Part shown: piece after piece, positions 32,107 through 43,776 of the stretch
How positions within the stretch are numbered: position 1 is the stretch's first letter
Layout of the letters: every line of letters begins with the position of its first letter
Origin: Nissolia schottii
Taxonomy: Eukaryota; Streptophyta; Magnoliopsida; Fabales; Fabaceae
Assembly: GCA_003254905.1 (NCBI GenBank)
Contig: QANU01047353.1
Location: forward strand, 108,986-172,985
Reading direction: 5' to 3'
DNA: 64,000 nucleotides
Notes under the pieces: model-generated
The model's database searches: none
The model's input: only the letters and a program-made list of their open reading frames with translations
What the model was told of the DNA's origin: nothing
Position numbers and translations under genes: made by a program

Positions 32107-33413
32107 CACTTGTAACCCTTGTGTTGAGTTGCATAACCTAGAAAAACACTTGGGATAGATCTAAAATCCATTTTGTGTTTGTTATAAGGCTTGGTGAAGG
32201 GATAACACAAACATCCAAATACTTTTAGTGATTCATAGGGTGGTTTCTTTTTCAGTAGCTTCTCTGTGGGAGAAATGTGGTCTAGTGTGGGAGTTAGCAA
32301 ACTATTGATTAAATGGACAAAATATCTGGCACCGTTCATAGATGAAACAGGAGTTGGACCCCAAATATCTGTATATACAAGTTGAAGAGGACTGTCATAC
32401 ACAGTGGATAGCTCAGGAAATGGCAATTGATGAGATTTACTTGTACAAGAAGAAAAGAAAACACAATTATTAATCGAAATTTAGACACTAAATTTTGTGA
32501 GGCATGACCCAACCTTGAGTGCCAACGGTTGAAGTCAACATGTGATTTTGTAGACAGATTTCCTGTTGGTGCGGAAACAACTTGTACAGGACGAAATGTG
32601 TCAAATTTTGTATAAGCTTCTGCAGAGAAGGATCTCCTTGGAAACCTAATGTTTGACAAAGCAAGAATTGGACTGAAAATCAGAGAAGACATATATATAT
32701 ATATATATAGAGCTTTTGCAAATTTGAAAACACTAAGCAAATTTTTAGTGATTTGAGTAACATGCAATAGATTTCTCAACTTGAAAGTATGTGTTGCATT
32801 GTTTGAAGCAAAATCAGATTTTCCAAAATGACTAATTAACAAACCTGAACCATAGCCAACGATAACCATCAGAATTCTATGGTAGGATGGCCATATTTGT
32901 CACAAATTTGGCAATGACCTTGAAATCTTACTGTGGAAGAGGACCTTCCTCCTTGTCCAGCTTCACCACCTCTGCCACTGAGAATTTTTGACCTTTCAAA
33001 TTTGAGCTAAATTGTGACTGATCTTGAGAATTCTGAGGTGGATATCTTTGATTCTGCCACGAATGTTGAGAGAGATTTGCTTGCACAAGATTATCCTGCT
33101 TTTGTGCGTGAAGAAAAAAATGTTTCCAATCTTTTCTAGATCTGGAGAGCGAGGCATCCTACCATTCCCATGGTGAATGCCTTGCTCATTGATGCTACAA
33201 GTCATGCTTTTATCAACGCATCTTGTTTCTTCCTTCCAAGTGTGATACTCATGATGCAATGTCACTCCTTCTTGTGATGAACTTTAGTAGATCGTATCCT
33301 TCTATAGTGGCATCAACTTGTTGCCGCCATGGGAGATAGTTTTCTTCATCCAGCTTGAGTGCGACTGGATTGGACAAGGTTTGAATTGAACTTTGTGATG
33401 TTGGAGATGCCAT
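32107..33413 (-). pseudogene. Copia gag, protease-linker and integrase, broken
   Basis: Gag starts at 33413 (MASPTSQSSIQTLSNPVALK) and has the copia motif LDEENYLPWRQQVDATIEGY. A zinc-knuckle relic CQICDKYGHPT is at about 32890-32925. It is followed by FKLRNLLHVTQITKNLLSV and the GAG-pre-integrase motif RWHSRLGHAS, then the integrase pieces PLQLVYTDIWGPTPVSSMNG and SLKVFGCLCYPFTKPYNKHK. Several frame changes and stops break it. The order gag-integrase-RT on the minus strand fits Ty1/copia. Confidence 0.8.
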
Positions 33414-33440
33414 TAGAGAAAGCTCTGACCTCTGATTCCA

Positions 33441-33597
33441 TGTGGCTATCATAGCCAAGCTAGGAAATGAGAGAGTTTAGAAGGTGATGGTGATGAATGG
33501 GTTCCTTATTAACTTATTTTACACATAGATTATAGTATATATAATATGTATAAGTCATAGCTAACCTTGAGCTTACTCTAACTAACTTCAGCTTACA
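33441..33597 (-). repeat. Short 5' LTR of the copia element
   Basis: 157 bp with TGT...ACA ends. On the minus strand it is followed by TGGAATCAGAG, a one-base variant of the initiator tRNA-Met primer site TGGTATCAGAG. TATA-like sequence TATATAATATG is inside. The partner LTR at the other end was not found. Borders are inferred from these signals only. Confidence 0.5.
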
Positions 33598-33604
33598 ATT
33601 GTAT

Positions 33605-33880
33605 TTTCTCAGGGGATTGTCATGGATTCCATTGTAGATGCTTCTGTAAGAAACATCATGCTTAATTAAAAGAGAAAAGAACTTGATTATGTATGACCAA
33701 ATTGAGATGATGGATCCATCACCTTATGATCTTTCTTTGTGTTTAAGAACAATATTTGCTAATGTATACATGGGTTTATTTCTTTGTTATCATCTTTTTA
33801 TTGTATCCATGAAATTGATGGATCTTTAATATTACCTAAGAGAATTAGACTGATCTTTGATCTATGTGTTTTTTATATAT
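33605..33880 (+). pseudogene. Defensin pseudogene, 3' end only
   Basis: Aligns with the end of exon 2 and the 3' UTR of the defensin gene at 26187-27044. The shared coding part begins at the gamma-core: GGGATTGTC.TGGATTCC is matched, then AGATGCTTCTG.AAGAAAC. The shared UTR includes GATGATGGATCCATCACCTT and TGATCTTTCTTT. The piece lacks the signal peptide and the first cysteines, and its last codons change so that the final cysteine is lost. It abuts the copia LTR at 33597, suggesting that the retroelement insertion and later loss destroyed a second defensin copy. Confidence 0.82.
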
Positions 33881-34380
33881 ACTTTTAGGGCTTCGACTTC
33901 ATTGGTCTTGACTGAGTTAGGGACCAACTTGGTCCTTGAATCTCAGCCATTCAAAACATAAATGAAGGGATAAGATTAAATTTAATAAATAATTATATAA
34001 TAATTTCTACTTTTTTTAATAATATTTTTACTTGATTTTTCAGTTTTAGCGTTCTTTACCTTTGTGATTTCCCTTTCTATCCTTTATTATGCTACCTTAC
34101 CATTCTACCACCATCTCTTTTCCACCGTCCTGACCCATTACACCACCCCTTTTGGTGCTAGTCACCGCCTCCTTCCTTTTAACTCCCCTCATTTTCTTAA
34201 TTGTCGAATTACCGTTAGGTCTTCACTTTCTCCAACTCTCCTCTCCCTTCCTACTTTCTCCCTCTCTCCTCTGTCTTCAGATTGGGTCCTCTTGATTTTG
34301 TATATTCTCTTGTGTTACAAAAGCAATAAACGATAGATATAGTTTACTAAGAAAATATTGAAAGATCCATATTAGGTCTT
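33881..34380. other. Region without a recognised gene
   Basis: AT-rich, then a pyrimidine-rich stretch (34050-34310) that stays open on the plus strand for about 90 codons. That frame is Ser/Leu/Pro-rich with no domain signal. I do not call it a gene. Confidence 0.5.
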
Positions 34381-35830
34381 ATCGGACTAAGGAACTAGTC
34401 GATGTTATTTAGATTATTGGTGTTATATTTGGGCATTTGGTGCATCGAAAATGATAGAGCCGTGAGGAAGCAAGAGGTGAGGTTGAGGTGATGAAGCTTT
34501 GTGAAGGTATGGTCCTCTTAGAGGAGCTTCATCTGCTTGTTGTTACCTTGAGGCTCCTCGGTGGTGCACATGGAGAGGAGGACCGATGGACTCTTGAAGA
34601 GCATGATGACTCTTCAATTAGAGATCTTTTTGCTTGCTAATTCATATATTTTTTAGGCATTTTAGTTTCATATTAAAAAATAATTGCATGCATTCATATA
34701 GATTTCACAAGTTGCATAAACTAACCATTTAGACATGCTAGGTGAAAATAGGTATTTTTGGGTGTATTTCAGGTGAAAAAAATCTATGGGAGAAAGCCAC
34801 AAAGGTTTGGAAATCTTATGAACGAAGAAAAGATAAGAAAACGTGAAGACATAGCTTTAGGGAGCACCCAAGAAGTCTAGAAAGCGCTCCGGCACATAGT
34901 GGAGGAAAAAAAAATTACTGTCGAAAATTTAACACTAGTCGCTCGAGTGAGCATAAGTGCCGCTCGAGCGACCGACCTTCATTGCATAAAAAAATGATTT
35001 CTTAAATCCTGTCAGCTCCTCTATAAATAGAAGATGATCACCTTGACCCCAAGGCATCAAGGAGACATTTTGGAAGATGAGGCAACCCTAAGAGAGCTAA
35101 AAGAACACCGACAACTCCATTGATATCCTGGATCAATAGGGAGTTCATTATTTCTCGTTTCTCTTATGTATCTCTTCTTTTCTCTTCTCTTCTCTTTGTT
35201 TGTAATTCTTTCTAGAATGAACTAAATCCCTCTAGTTAGGGAATGAACATAGACTTTCCGCCGTTTATTTTGTAATGCTACTACTCTTATTCCAATTGTG
35301 ATTTATTGAACTTACGTTTGCTATTCTATGATTATTGAACTATATGTATGCTTGATTACCATATGTGTTGTTAGTATTCTCGTAGGAGATGAGAGAGAGT
35401 GCGAGAGAGGACTAGGCTTAGTAACCCATAGATTGAGCGAGACACAGAGAGGGTTTACAGTAACTTGTGTGGTTGTGTAAGGGGCCGATAGTTAGGGCAT
35501 AGAACCCGTAGAATTGGTTTAGACCTCCTAAGAGATTAGATGGGGCAATCTAGACTAAGAAAGTTACTTAATCTCGAGAGAGGATAGTAACCACTAACCT
35601 CGAGCATAAATTCTCAGTAAATTCATAATTGGATAGGTAGTAACTAGCAAATTAGACAAGGAGAGTAGAAGTCGAGTGTCCTAACGCTTTTCTCATCTAT
35701 TTTCTTCAAAACAATTTAATTGAATTTTTTGCTTTATTTTCTTTAATTGTTTGTTTTTCTTTAATTGAATAAATTAATGAAATGTACCCAAAAAAAAAAC
35801 TAAACCATACTAACTAAGGGCGCCTCCGTT
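34380..35830 (+). mobile_element. Athila/Calypso-like gypsy 3' region and LTR remnant
   Basis: 34440-34640 reads as EVEVMKLCEGMVLLEELHLL and ends LEEHDDSSIRDLFAC before a stop, like the tail of an Athila-type 3' frame. It is followed by a long non-coding stretch with CGCTCGAGTGAGC and CGCTCGAGCG words (34939-34972), CTATAAATAG at 35021, and the ordered text typical of such LTRs (GAATGAACATAGACTTTCCG near 35240, TAACCTCGAG near 35596). Clear LTR ends and target duplication were not found. Family assignment is from general recall of these LTRs. Confidence 0.4.
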
Positions 35831-36354
35831 CTAGAATAACGTAATTATACAGTTCTCATAGGTATGATAGTCCGAATCCCAAATGAGTCATTTTTTACTT
35901 GCCATGATTAAGCCACTTGCTAGCATTAAGCATACCAGAACTTGATCTGTGTACTAACCTAGCCATCATTGTCCATTGCGACCTAGAAGGCTAGCCTCCA
36001 ACCATCATGAAAGACGCCTCCAGCCACCATCTCATCTTCCGCGCCCTACTGTCCTGACAAAGTAGGGATTGGTGGCAATGGGTGAATGATGCATAAGAGG
36101 GAAAACTAAGAAAATTAAAAACCCGTGTCACTGAGGCACTGTCGGAAGATGGGGGGTGCTGAGCAGCTCGCCGGTGGAAATGGAGGAAGTTGGAGAGAGA
36201 GGTGGTCTGGAGGGAGAAGAGTTGTATGAGATAAATAGTAAGGATAAAAATGTAATCTCATAATTCTTTTTTTATTATAAATTTAAAGAATTACCATTTT
36301 GGTCCCAAACTCACCTGGGACCAAATTAGTCGGCTCCCTGGTTATAGTGATGTT

Positions 36355-36430
36355 ATAAGCATGTTTAGTTTAACTTTTTGAAAAATCTCAAACTACACTA
36401 TGGACTTTGGTTTATAAACATTTGGACGAC
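36355..36430 (+). repeat. Copy of part of the defensin intron
   Basis: GCATGTTTAGTTTAACTTTT, then TGAAAAATCTCAAACTACA, then GGTTTATAAAC, match 26675-26741 inside the defensin intron in the same orientation, at roughly 85% by eye. It is either another relic of a duplicated defensin gene or a MITE present in both places. No exon-2-like sequence follows. Confidence 0.5.
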
Positions 36431-36892
36431 GCCAAAGATGATTTGCATAGTTAGTAAGAAATGAGCTCATATTCTAGAAAGATGCGACTTTGATTTTTTT
36501 GCTGTTAATGTAAGAATTACCTTCTAAAGGCCTCAACTTCTATTGCACTCAGAACGAATGGGTGCCCTGCCATTCCTTCAGTTGCAAAGTAACCTGAGAA
36601 CACTTGCTCCAATAACACAAGGGAAAATCTATGGCTTTTATACCAATTGTAACACCCCAAAAATGTCATTGACACGCAAGAGACTAGTTCATTTACAAAA
36701 GTCTCTAACATCAAACGATAATCATAAGAACGTACATTTAAATAAATAATAAAATTCATTAAATAAGCTAACTTGTCTTTAAAGAGCATTCCATTTTGTG
36801 TTAACTGTTTCATTAATCTTGAGCTTGACCTGTTAACTGTTGCCGGCCTATTTACTCACAAATGTTCATTTGTGTTTACTAAAAAAATAAAT
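36431..36892. other. Unclassified sequence with a possible exon on the minus strand
   Basis: On the minus strand 36600-36520 reads FSGYFATEGMAGHPFVLSAI then EVEAFRR, and stops at a good donor (AGG/TAATTC context). It has the look of a real protein exon, but I do not recognise it and no flanking exons were found. GTAACACCCCAAAAATGTC at 36651 resembles an LTR start. Confidence 0.3.
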
Positions 36893-36975
36893 TTATTTTA
36901 CCTTCAATGAGACTCAAACCCAAGACGTCTGTCATTCATAGCAATGCCTTATCCACTAGACTAGTATTACCTTTT
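36893..36975 (-). mobile_element. tRNA-like SINE head
   Basis: On the minus strand TAGTCTAGTGGATAAGGC is a good A-box region. GGGTTTGAGTCTC about 35 bases later is a B-box match. A full cloverleaf is not evident, so I read it as a tRNA-derived SINE or a tRNA pseudogene, not a working tRNA. Confidence 0.5.
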
Positions 36976-38928
36976 TGTAACATTTTATGTAATCATATTT
37001 ATTAATATAATTTTATTATTTAATTTTTCTTTTTAAAGAAATCCTAATCTAAAGAGTACCTAGGACTCTCCCACACTCACACTCTCATTTCATCTGAATA
37101 ATGTGAGAGATCTTTGCTGGTATTTTCCTTTTTGTTTTTTGTTGGTAAAATGTCATATATTACGTTGGCAGCAGGCCCAATACACTATTAGAACTATCAA
37201 TCATAAGCAGTCTCTAGCTAGCAAGGCATTATGACTAACCCAAGTAATGATAAATAGTAAGTCTATTTAACCAATTACTAGAATATATCATTTATCCTTT
37301 TGTTCTGCGATATCTAATTTGAACATAAGGCATAGGTAATGTCACCCTTATTTTGTTCGAACATACTTTCTAGATTTACAAGTAATACTAATAATTCAAG
37401 TAACATTGAAGCTCTATCAATTTACTTGAGCATGACCATGTATTTCTTAGTCTTACATATCGAGGGGCCCAAAAGATATCTTCTTCTAAGAGGGGAACAA
37501 ATCTTGTCTTGATTAATCACTGTCCACCACATATATCACATTATAGTCAATAATAATCTTTATAATCACTCGGTTAAAAGCAACGTTTAATTATGTCAAG
37601 AATTAATGTTCCTTATATAGGGCACTATGTCAATCTCAGGTATGAGGATCAACATATATAACTATTATGATATAATATTTTTTTTTGGTAACACAACCGG
37701 TTTCTTGTTACGATCATAATAAAAATAGTAGTAGTAATAAGTTACTTGAATATTAGGAGGGGTATTAAGTAGGGATATAAACAACGAATTACTATCATTG
37801 TAATCATAAGTTAATAGTAATCAATTTGGAGTTTTCTCTCTTTGGCTCAAAGGAAAGGGATTTTGGATTCTAATAACGGTGTTCTTGTTGATGGGCTTCA
37901 CCAATGGTGGAGCAAACTTATCGATAATGAGTATCAACACCATAAGCTGCAAACAATCAATTGTGATCACTGATTGTTGCTTAGTATCTTCTCAACCTAC
38001 TCCCGTATCCTCCCTTCCTCACTTACTCCAACCTTATAAATCCATATATTTTAATTCAAGCGCATCATTTTAATGTAAAAAATAGTTAAACTTGTCATTT
38101 GATTATACAGTCAACATATATAAAGAGTGATGTTGTAACATACCGAAAAAGTTACATTTTACATAACACATTTTCCTAGCAGAATTCAGTTCTCATAAAA
38201 TTTACTTTAGAATGAGAATGAAAATGAAAAGTTTCAGACATTAACCAAATAATTTTTACCAAAGACATAAATAACAAATACTAACACTACCTGACCAGAT
38301 ATTATAATCAGAGGTGAGAAATCCCAATAGCTATACAGCAGCCTTGGCTTCCTTAGGAATAGATATAACTCCACAGTTAACCATTGGAATGCACTCCATA
38401 TTTGGCACCAAGTCACTCATTGATAATGGAGTGTTTTTTGGGTAATACTTTGGTTTACTGATGGTAGTACGCAGAATGGGAACGCATAGCCAGTAGGTAA
38501 TGGAATGTACCTATATATAACATAAATTAGGGTTATATTATAATATTTTAAATAGTATTTATAAAATACTAATTTATGTTTAATAAATGCAACACTTTAC
38601 TGTTGACTCGACTCTACTATGTAATTAATACACACTGCAAGTAGTAGAAGGATTCAATTTATAGCAATAGTTATTAGGTATTAGTAGTACTATTTAATTC
38701 TACAAACTGGCGATCATATTAATTTAAGTAGTAATACTAATCGATTTCCAACCTTACACGTCTACTTTTGCGTAAAAGCATATCAATTGTAAATCAATGT
38801 CAATATCATAACTAAAGTATTATATAGTTTAAAATGAAAATGACACGAGATTAGTCTGAAATTTATTTTCATAAATTAAAGTGTGACAGAGAAACGGTCT
38901 AGATCCGCGACCTTAATCTCATACGTTG
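36976..38928. other. Region without a recognised gene
   Basis: AT-rich sequence with short open frames only (for example 37879-38073), none showing a protein family signature. No convincing transposon ends were found. Confidence 0.5.
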
Positions 38929-39144
38929 TGATGACCCATAATTCTAGGTTAAAAAAAAGGAAAGTTTGTGTGCCACAGCGCCCTCGGCGCACTGTCGCAA
39001 CACGACAAGATGGGCGCGCTGCAGTGACGTGATATTTGGAGTCCTACATTGGAAGATGTGCTAATGGGGGTTCTCTAGCTCCTTTTATGTATAGAAGTCT
39101 CCCATGAATATTTAGACTCACTAATTCACTCAAGTGCTTGAAAG
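38929..39144 (+). repeat. Direct repeat, copy A (TGATGACCCATA)
   Basis: Starts TGATGACCCATAATTCTAGG, contains CAAGATGGGCGCG, GAAGTC-like GAGTCCTACATTGGAAG and a TATGTATAG box, and ends ATTCACTCAAGTGCTTGAAAG. It is homologous to copy B 905 bp downstream in the same orientation. It looks like the 5' part of an LTR. Confidence 0.7.
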
Positions 39145-39833
39145 ATTCCACTTTTAGTGAGACTATTCGTTTAAGTTCATTTTATTCTTTGTCTCTCGTT
39201 TTTCTGTTCATGGGGAAGCAGTGCCTCCACGTAGAGTGTCAGGAGTTCCCAACGTTAATGTTTCTTTCAGCCATTTTTAGGAGAGTGACTTTCTTCATGG
39301 TCTACTTTCAGACCATGTATTTATTTTAAGAATTATTTATTTTATGCATGGTTTATGAAATCCTAGGATGCAGAACTTATTTTATTATTTATGAAATTAG
39401 TTATGCATTGTTAGGATTTTTCCTATTTACGAAAGTAGTCATTTTACGAAGTTATTTATGAAAATATTTATGAAACTATTTTAAAAAGTCATGAAACTAT
39501 TTTAGAACTATATGAGACCGTATGTTTTATTGCATTAAGTATGTCATGTTGCATGTGTATGATATTTATGAATTAAGTCATGTTAAGCTATCGGTTATTA
39601 GTTATGATTTTATGTTCAAGTTATATCATGTTATGTTGTTTAAATTGTTTTCATGGGAGTTATATCTAGAATAGAACTATAAGTCAGCAACAGTCTACGT
39701 TGACCATGGTATATCTTGTATGATCATAATATAAAGTTGACTCATGTAGATTTAAGACAAGACTGTGAAGCCTGAACATAGGCAGTCTGTGACACCCGAT
39801 GTCATGTATCACGTATAAAGTATAATGTATATG
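39145..39833. other. Spacer between the direct repeats
   Basis: AT-rich with many TTATGAAA/ATTTATGAA words and no coding signal. It may be the remainder of an LTR of which copy A is the beginning. Confidence 0.45.
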
Positions 39834-40087
39834 TGATGACCCATAGTCTTCATAGGTCCAAAAAAAAAGGAAGATGAAACGCGTCTCGTGCAAGATACTG
39901 GTCACAAGGGCTAAACATCGTTTCTGGAGCTTCATCTCGCGCAAGATGGGTTATGTCTCGTGTGTGACACGTGTTTTGAAGTCCCACATCGGTAGTAGCA
40001 ATGGAAGGATGTCTCATCCTCCCCCTATATATACAGGAGCTTCCCGTGAGTGTTGAGACTTGCTAATTCATTCAAGAACTAGAAAGG
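39834..40087 (+). repeat. Direct repeat, copy B (TGATGACCCATA)
   Basis: Starts TGATGACCCATAGTCTTCAT, contains GCAAGATGGG, GAAGTCCCACATCGG, ATGGAAGGATG and CCTATATATACAGGAGCTTC, and ends ATTCATTCAAGAACTAGAAAGG. It is followed at once by copia integrase sequence, so that element is joined to, or inserted at, its end. Confidence 0.7.
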
Positions 40088-40095
40088 TCTGTGAG

Positions 40096-42640
40096 AAATT
40101 TGTTACAGAATTTTGTAAAAATAATGCAAACTCAACATGATAAAAAGATAAAAGCAATAAGATTTGACGATGGATAGGAATTTAACATGACATTCTTTTG
40201 TACATCTCATGGAATAATTCATCAAATTAGTTGTGTCGAAACCCCACAACGAAATGTTGTGTTGGGAAGGAGGCATCAAAGTATTTTTTTTTCCATTGCT
40301 AGTCTTTAGTTTTTCAATCTAATATTCCTATCTGTTTTTGGAACTATGTTGTTTCTCATTATGTTTTTCTTTTCAATAGAATTCCAAGTTCAAAACTACA
40401 CAATCTAAGCCCTTATGAGGTTTTACATGGAAAAATTCCATCATTCACCCATCTCAAAGTCTATGGTTCCTTGTGTTTCACAGCCACACTAACTTCTAAT
40501 AGAAAGAAATTTGACTCGAGAGCTAGGAAGTGTATCTTGATTTCAAAAAGGGCATCAAAGGATATATTTTGTTTGATTTGCATAATAAATAAATATTTTT
40601 TTCTAGATATGTCTTGTTTCATGAACATATTTTCCCTATCACATTGTACTTCCCAACACTACACCATATATTTCTCAACTAGCATCTAATTGTGATCTCA
40701 CTGCACAAATATGGGAATTTTCCATTACTAATCCACACTTTTACCACACTCAAGCCCCTGAATAACCAACTTCTATCCCTGAGGCATCTACCTCACCAAT
40801 TTTCTCTACACAACCAAATCCATCCCCTATATTACTTACCATCATAGATAGTACATTTGTTATCCCCACCACCAGAGCACCCACACCATCACCACCCATA
40901 GACACCATATCTGATCATCATTCCTCAACAACCTCCTCACACAATCCCTTACCTCCAGAACAGGTTTGACACTTTAAAAGGGTCTAGAGAAAACCTTCTT
41001 ATCTAAATGACTATCATTGCAACTTGGCCTCAAAATGAAACCAACAAGAGTCCTCAGGTACAACTTTTCCCCTTTCTTGTGTTATTAGTTACAATAAGTT
41101 ATCGCCCACCTATAAAGTCTACTCATTAGCCAATAGACCCTAAATTGAACCCACCTCTTATAAGGAGGCTGTGTAACATGAATGTTGGGTTAAGGCTATT
41201 CAAGCATATATTGCAGCCCTTAGTGCTAATAATACTTGGATTTTAACTGATCTTCCCCCTAGAAATGAGTCAATTGAATGAAATGGGTCTTTAAAATTAA
41301 GTACAAACCCGATGGCTCCATTGAGACATACAAGGCTCGTTTAGTAGCAAAAGGATTTACACAAAATGAAGGTTTAAACTACCTCAAAACCTTTAGTCCA
41401 ATGGCCAAAATGATCATCATAAGACTCATATTAGCCATGGCAGCCACCAATTCTTGGCACCTTAAACAACTAGATGTGAGTACGGCTTTTCTCCATGGAG
41501 ATTTAAATCAAGAGGTTTACATGAAAATCCTCCCGGGTGTTTCTTCCACCACACTTGGACAAGTTTGTAGGCTTGTGAAGTCATTATATGGCCTCAAACA
41601 GGCTAGTCGACAGTGGAACAACAAGCTCACCACCTCTCTTCTAAACTATGGCTATTCACTGTCCAAGGATGACTATTCTATGTTTTTCAAACATTCTAAC
41701 AATTCCTTGACTGTCATTTTAGTGTATGTAGATGATGTTTTTCTCACAGGTTAATATCTTAATGAAATTAACAATGTCAAGGCTGCCTTGCACACTCAGT
41801 TCACTATTAAGGACCTAAGTGATGTTAAATACTTTCTTGGTATGGAGGTAGCTTGGTCCAAGCCGGAGATTGCCTTGTTTCAGAGAAAATATGCCCTTGA
41901 GTTGCTACAAGATGCAAGATTGCTTGTTGTTAAGCCTGCTAGTTGTCCCTCATATCATTCTATGACGTTACAAAAAGCAAGCACCTCACCTTGTTCAGAT
42001 GTCATTGCATATCACAGGTTAATAAGAAGAATGGTTTACCTTACTAACACTCGAACTGACATTTCCTTTATTGTAAGCCAGCTCTCCCAATTCCTTGACA
42101 AACCTATGGTTGAGCACCATGATGCTGCAATGAGGGTTCTTCAGTGCATCAAAGTTGCACCTACTCAAGGCTTTTTTCTTTCCTTCTCAATTCGATCAAA
42201 ATTTGACAGCATTTGCATATGCTAACTAGGGTGCTTGCCTAGATACTAAGAGGTCAATCAATGGTTTATGCTCCTTCAATGGTTGTGCATTAGTCTCTTG
42301 GAACTACAAGAAACAACAAAGTGTGGCTAGGAGCTCTGTTGAAGACAAATACAGGTCTTTGGTTGCTGTAAGTTGTGAAGCCCAATGGCTCAAGTTCCTT
42401 CTTCATGATCTCCACCACAATCTCCAGCTACCAATTCCCTTTTTTGTGATAATAGATCAGCTATACACATTGAAATAGACTGTCATACCATTCGTGAGAA
42501 TATTCAAAGCGATCTGCTTCGCATACTGCTGATTCCTTCAGCAGACCAAATTGTTGATATATTTACTAAGGCGCTTCATTTAGGGCATTTTAAGCATATG
42601 GTCTCAAAGCTTGGCTTCCTTGACATACATTGGTTAGCTT
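40096..42640 (+). pseudogene. Copia polyprotein: integrase, reverse transcriptase, RNase H, decayed
   Basis: Integrase tail: IRFDDG, GIIHQISCVETPQRN, SPYEVLHGKIPSFTHLKVYG and KCILISKRASK. Reverse transcriptase (RVT_2) is well kept at 41278-42225: WVFKIKYKPDGSIETYKARL, LKQLDVSTAFLHGDLNQEVY, LVKSLYGLKQASRQWNNKL and the active-site block VILVYVDDVFLTG. RNase H follows in another frame (GACLDTKRSINGLCSFNGCA, VSWNYKKQQSVARSS). A stop after the YVDD block and further frame breaks make it inactive. Gag and the 5' LTR are absent. It is unrelated in detail to the copia elements at 18141 and 28431. Confidence 0.85.
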
Positions 42641-43000
42641 GTGGGGGGCTAATACCCAACTACACTCAAGCTCACACACATTGGGCCAACGATTTAGGAG
42701 ATGGCCCAATCACATGAACACTTTCCTAATTATATCAGTTAGTTAGTGTTAGTTGTAATTAAATAGTTGGTTAGTTTTTTGTTTAGTCAGTTAGATTCCT
42801 GTACTGTAGCAAAGGTGTATAAAGACTAAATCAATAACTTGTAAAGTTAGATTTAGTATTTTGATTGAATGAAAAAGCTCTCACTCTGAGAAGCAACAAG
42901 GTCTTACAATTCTCTCTCTATCTCTTTCCCTTTCTCTCAAAGTTTCCTCCATCATAAGTTGAAGGCTTCATTCATGGCACTCATGGGAGAGAGTTCCACA
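42641..43000 (+). repeat. Probable 3' LTR of the copia element
   Basis: A polypurine tract TGTGGGGGGC is followed by a promoter-like region with GTGTATAAAGAC (about 42810) and GATTGAATGAAAAAGCTC, typical of copia LTRs. The exact ends and a matching 5' LTR were not found. Confidence 0.5.
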
Positions 43001-43776
43001 ATTGTTAAATTTGAAGACGTATGGTAGAAATCTATGAAGATAATTGAAGAATTATTGAAGAAGCTGGAAGCAAATCAAGAACAATTTCACCAAACAATAT
43101 GAATTGATAGCGATTTGAAGCGTAATGATTAAATTGAACTAAATTAAAGGCAACAAGCCAAATTAAGAAAACAAATAAAGATAATGAACCAGAAATACTA
43201 TTTTACCTATTATTAATTTCAAACTCTCCTTGTAGGTTCCTTGTACCTCCATTATTAGCTTTTCAAAATTGGCTTGGGATGTTTTCATGAAATCATCAAC
43301 TATGAAAATTGATTATGTTCGGCCTCATTGATTACATAACATAGCGTTGTTAAAAATATGGTTTTGCTAACAATTGTCTTAAAATACTTATTAAGAAATA
43401 AAAAGTAGAATGCTATGAGGTTTTAATACTTTTAATACACATTGAAGACTTAAAAAAGTTCTAATAATTTATTTTTCTTTTGTTGATTCCTTAACTGACA
43501 TCATCGACTCTTATTACAAAAAAAAAATCCCTTAAAAATAACAAACCTTGCTCTATGTAGCCCAACTAGAGAACAACTAAAACATCTGGTACAAGATTAC
43601 ACATCTCAAATTACACAGCTAAATTTACTTCTTGCGTGATCAAAGATTTTGTGCAATCATTTAAATCACTAGCAGAAAGCACCCTCCTCTTTTTCCCTAA
43701 TGAATTACTAATGAATCAACCCATGAGCTGATGTATTTTTTCACTCCACTTTTTCATAGAAGCAATTCCATCATTC
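43001..43776. other. Region without a recognised gene
   Basis: AT-rich; contains the probable 3' flank of the copia element and the 3' flank of the minus-strand gene that ends at 43777. Nothing else recognised. Confidence 0.5.
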
